14,454 bases of DNA, from NCBI GenBank assembly GCA_007131945.1, contig SLPP01000308.1:1-14454 (forward strand). The letters run 5' to 3'. Below are positions 13,140 through 14,454 of this stretch, piece after piece. Position 1 is the stretch's first letter; each line of letters opens with the position of its first letter. The stretch comes from Paracoccaceae bacterium (GTDB lineage Bacteria > Pseudomonadota > Alphaproteobacteria > Rhodobacterales > Rhodobacteraceae). The notes under the pieces were generated by a model. The model made no database searches and was not told the DNA's origin. It saw nothing but the letters and a program-made list of their open reading frames with translations. The position numbers were made by a program, and so were the translations under genes.

Positions 13140-14171
13140 ATGGCGAGCCCTGACCCCACGCTCCGCCCCGACCGCCGGCCCGAGGATGCCGACCGCGCCC
13201 TCAGGCCCCAGGTGCTCGACGAGTTCATCGGCCAGCACGAGGCGCGCGCCAACCTTCGCGTCTTCATCCAGTCGGCGCGGATGCGCGGCGAGGCGATGGA
13301 CCACACGCTCTTCTACGGCCCGCCCGGCCTGGGCAAGACGACGCTGGCGCAGATCATGGCGCGCGAACTGGGCGTGGGCTTTCGCATGACCTCGGGCCCG
13401 GTTCTGGCGCGGGCGGGCGATCTGGCGGCGATCCTGACCAATCTGGAAGCGCGCGACGTCCTCTTCATCGACGAGATCCACCGCCTGAATCCCGCCGTCG
13501 AGGAAGTGCTCTACCCGGCGATGGAGGATTTCCAGCTCGACCTGGTGATCGGCGAGGGGCCGGCGGCGCGCACCGTGCGCATCGAACTGCAGCCCTTCAC
13601 GCTGGTCGGCGCGACAACCCGGCTGGGCCTGCTGACCACGCCGCTGCGCGACCGTTTCGGCATCCCGACCCGGCTGCAATTCTACACCGAGGCGGAACTG
13701 TGCGAGATCGTCAGCCGGGGCGCGCGCCTTCTCGGCGTCACCGCCGCCTCCGAAGGCGTCGCCGAGATCGCCCGCCGTGCCCGAGGCACGCCGCGGATCG
13801 CCGGGCGGCTCCTGCGCCGGGTCGTCGATTTCGCGCTGGTCGAGGGCGACGGAAAGCTGACCCGGGCGCTCGCCGATGACGCGCTCACCCGGCTGGGCGT
13901 CGATCACCTCGGCCTCGACGGCGCCGACCGGCGCTACCTGCGGCTTCTGGCCGAGGGTTATGGCGGTGGACCGGTGGGGGTGGAGACGATCGCCGCCGCG
14001 CTCTCGGAATCGCGCGACGCGATCGAGGAGGTGATCGAGCCCTATCTTTTGCAGCAGGGTCTCGTCGCCCGCACCCCGCGCGGACGCGTCCTGACCGCCA
14101 ATGCCTGGCGCCATCTCGGCCTCGACCCGCCCCGCCCGGCGCCCGGCCAGTCGGACCTCTTCGAAAGCTGA
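13140..14171 (+). CDS. ruvB: Holliday junction branch migration ATPase RuvB
   Basis: A 343-residue AAA+ motor that drives branch migration with RuvA. The start region [12 protein letters not shown] (21-32) is the family N-terminal signature. Walker A is GPPGLGKTT (60-68), Walker B LFIDEIHR (108-115), sensor 1 GATTR (157-161), and the arginine-finger segment LRDRFGI (169-175). Sensor 2 is [14 protein letters not shown], where the usual Asn before RLLRR is Gly. The C-terminal winged helix ends with [19 protein letters not shown], which contacts DNA. Length is normal. It starts three bases after ruvA, so ruvCAB is one operon. Downstream I see no further gene in the operon before the tRNA. Confidence 0.98.
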   Translation: MASPDPTLRPDRRPEDADRALRPQVLDEFIGQHEARANLRVFIQSARMRGEAMDHTLFYGPPGLGKTTLAQIMARELGVGFRMTSGPVLARAGDLAAILTNLEARDVLFIDEIHRLNPAVEEVLYPAMEDFQLDLVIGEGPAARTVRIELQPFTLVGATTRLGLLTTPLRDRFGIPTRLQFYTEAELCEIVSRGARLLGVTAASEGVAEIARRARGTPRIAGRLLRRVVDFALVEGDGKLTRALADDALTRLGVDHLGLDGADRRYLRLLAEGYGGGPVGVETIAAALSESRDAIEEVIEPYLLQQGLVARTPRGRVLTANAWRHLGLDPPRPAPGQSDLFES

Positions 14172-14230
14172 ACCGCACCGACCTCCACGGCGCTGCGCTG
14201 CGACAGGGCAAGATGCTCCTGCGATTGCCA

Positions 14231-14244
14231 GCCGGTGCGCCGGC
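14231..14244 (+). terminator. possible ruvCAB transcript-end hairpin
   Basis: GCCGG (14231-14235), loop TGCG, then CCGGC (14240-14244), about 60 bases after the ruvB stop. There is no T-tract and the stem has only five pairs, so this is a weak candidate. Another CG-rich hairpin (CGCGCG arms at 14372-14377 and 14383-14388) lies nearer the tRNA and might end either transcript. Confidence 0.25.
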
Positions 14245-14405
14245 CCGGTGATCGCGGCGCGGCCTGACCCGGTTCGCCGCCGCCCGCCAACCCGATGGAC
14301 GATGTCTTTGATCGGCGGGTCGCATCTGCCTTCACTGAAGCGACCCGGCAGCGCCACCAGGACGCAGCGGTCGCGCGGCTTTCGCGCGTAACTCTCTGAT
14401 TGGAC

Positions 14406-14454
14406 TGGTCGGAGTGAGAGGATTCGAACCTCCGGCCCCTGCCTCCCGAAGACA
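14406..14454 (-). tRNA. tRNA-Pro(CGG), 3' part
   Basis: Read on the minus strand, the final 49 bases fold as the 3' part of a tRNA. The parts, 5' to 3', are an anticodon loop TTCGGGA with anticodon CGG (codon CCG, proline), a five-base variable loop, and a T stem GGAGG with loop TTCGAAT and its partner CCTCT. The 3' acceptor strand CACTCCG, an A discriminator and an encoded CCA (TGG at 14406-14408) follow. The sequence is very similar to bacterial tRNA-Pro(CGG). The 5' acceptor strand, D arm and first base of the anticodon stem lie beyond the window. No integrase or attachment repeat is visible on this side. Confidence 0.9.

Noticed and set aside
12405..14357. A 650-codon open frame on the minus strand, antisense to ruvA and ruvB
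   Set aside because: It mirrors two unmistakable core genes, has biased Arg/Gly/Gln content and no recognisable fold.
14295..14399. A 34-codon plus-strand frame between ruvB and the tRNA
   Set aside because: Reasonable codon use, but no ribosome binding site and no recognised similarity; kept only as a note in the findings.
14406..14454. Integration site at the tRNA-Pro 3' end
   Set aside because: No direct repeat of the tRNA 3' end and no integrase are seen on the visible side; the other side lies outside the window.
1..14454. CRISPR array, insertion sequence, prophage or toxin-antitoxin pair
   Set aside because: No regularly spaced repeats, transposase or phage motifs, or small paired genes were found on either strand.

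Overview
The window is a very GC-rich, gene-dense chromosomal segment of an alphaproteobacterium, most likely a member of the Rhodobacterales (Paracoccaceae/Roseobacteraceae). This is inferred from the high GC, a TakP-like TRAP transporter, an alphaproteobacterial-type 5-formyl-THF cyclo-ligase, a DUF1127 small protein, a GTTC-N7-GTTC-like LexA box before ruvC, and promoters of TTGAC/CTAG type. I see no insertion sequence, phage, CRISPR array or rRNA. Most genes are ordinary core genes; the interest lies in their grouping and in several dyad-symmetric non-coding elements.

Layout. (1) 1-275: 3' end of an alpha/beta hydrolase. (2) 282-3682: a nitric-oxide-themed group. A TauE/SafE-type membrane protein is divergent from an NsrR-like Rrf2 regulator. 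Between them lies an AT-rich promoter with a dyad. nsrR is followed by a 5-formyltetrahydrofolate cyclo-ligase gene and by nnrS, the latter two joined by an ATGA overlap. (3) 3686-3747: two dyads in an AT-rich patch between convergent nnrS and a class I nitronate monooxygenase (3786-4862, minus). (4) 4974-8108: a complete TRAP transporter (small permease, large permease, Tat-exported TakP-like binding protein), divergent from the monooxygenase and closed by a strong hairpin at 8116-8141. (5) 8197-10044: msrA and a geranylgeranyl-reductase-family flavoprotein. (6) 10118-11382: prmA and a small one-TM protein whose ribosome binding site may lie in a hairpin. (7) 11439-11642 (minus): a 67-aa DUF1127 protein with an unusually structured upstream region. 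(8) 11953-14171: ruvC-ruvA-ruvB. (9) 14406-14454: 3' end of tRNA-Pro(CGG) on the minus strand, running off the window.

How it works together. The first block looks like a nitrosative-stress or NO-responsive unit: an Fe-S NO sensor, the NnrS membrane protein and an embedded folate-salvage enzyme, next to a nitronate-oxidising enzyme that would release nitrite. The TRAP system probably imports a 2-oxo acid or related organic acid. ruvCAB forms the Holliday-junction resolution machine and probably belongs to the SOS regulon. I found nothing I would call a wholly new system. The best leads are the nsrR-folate-nnrS operon, the dyads at 1201-1225 and 3686-3747, the repeats upstream of the DUF1127 gene, and the possible SD-sequestering hairpin at 11027-11049.
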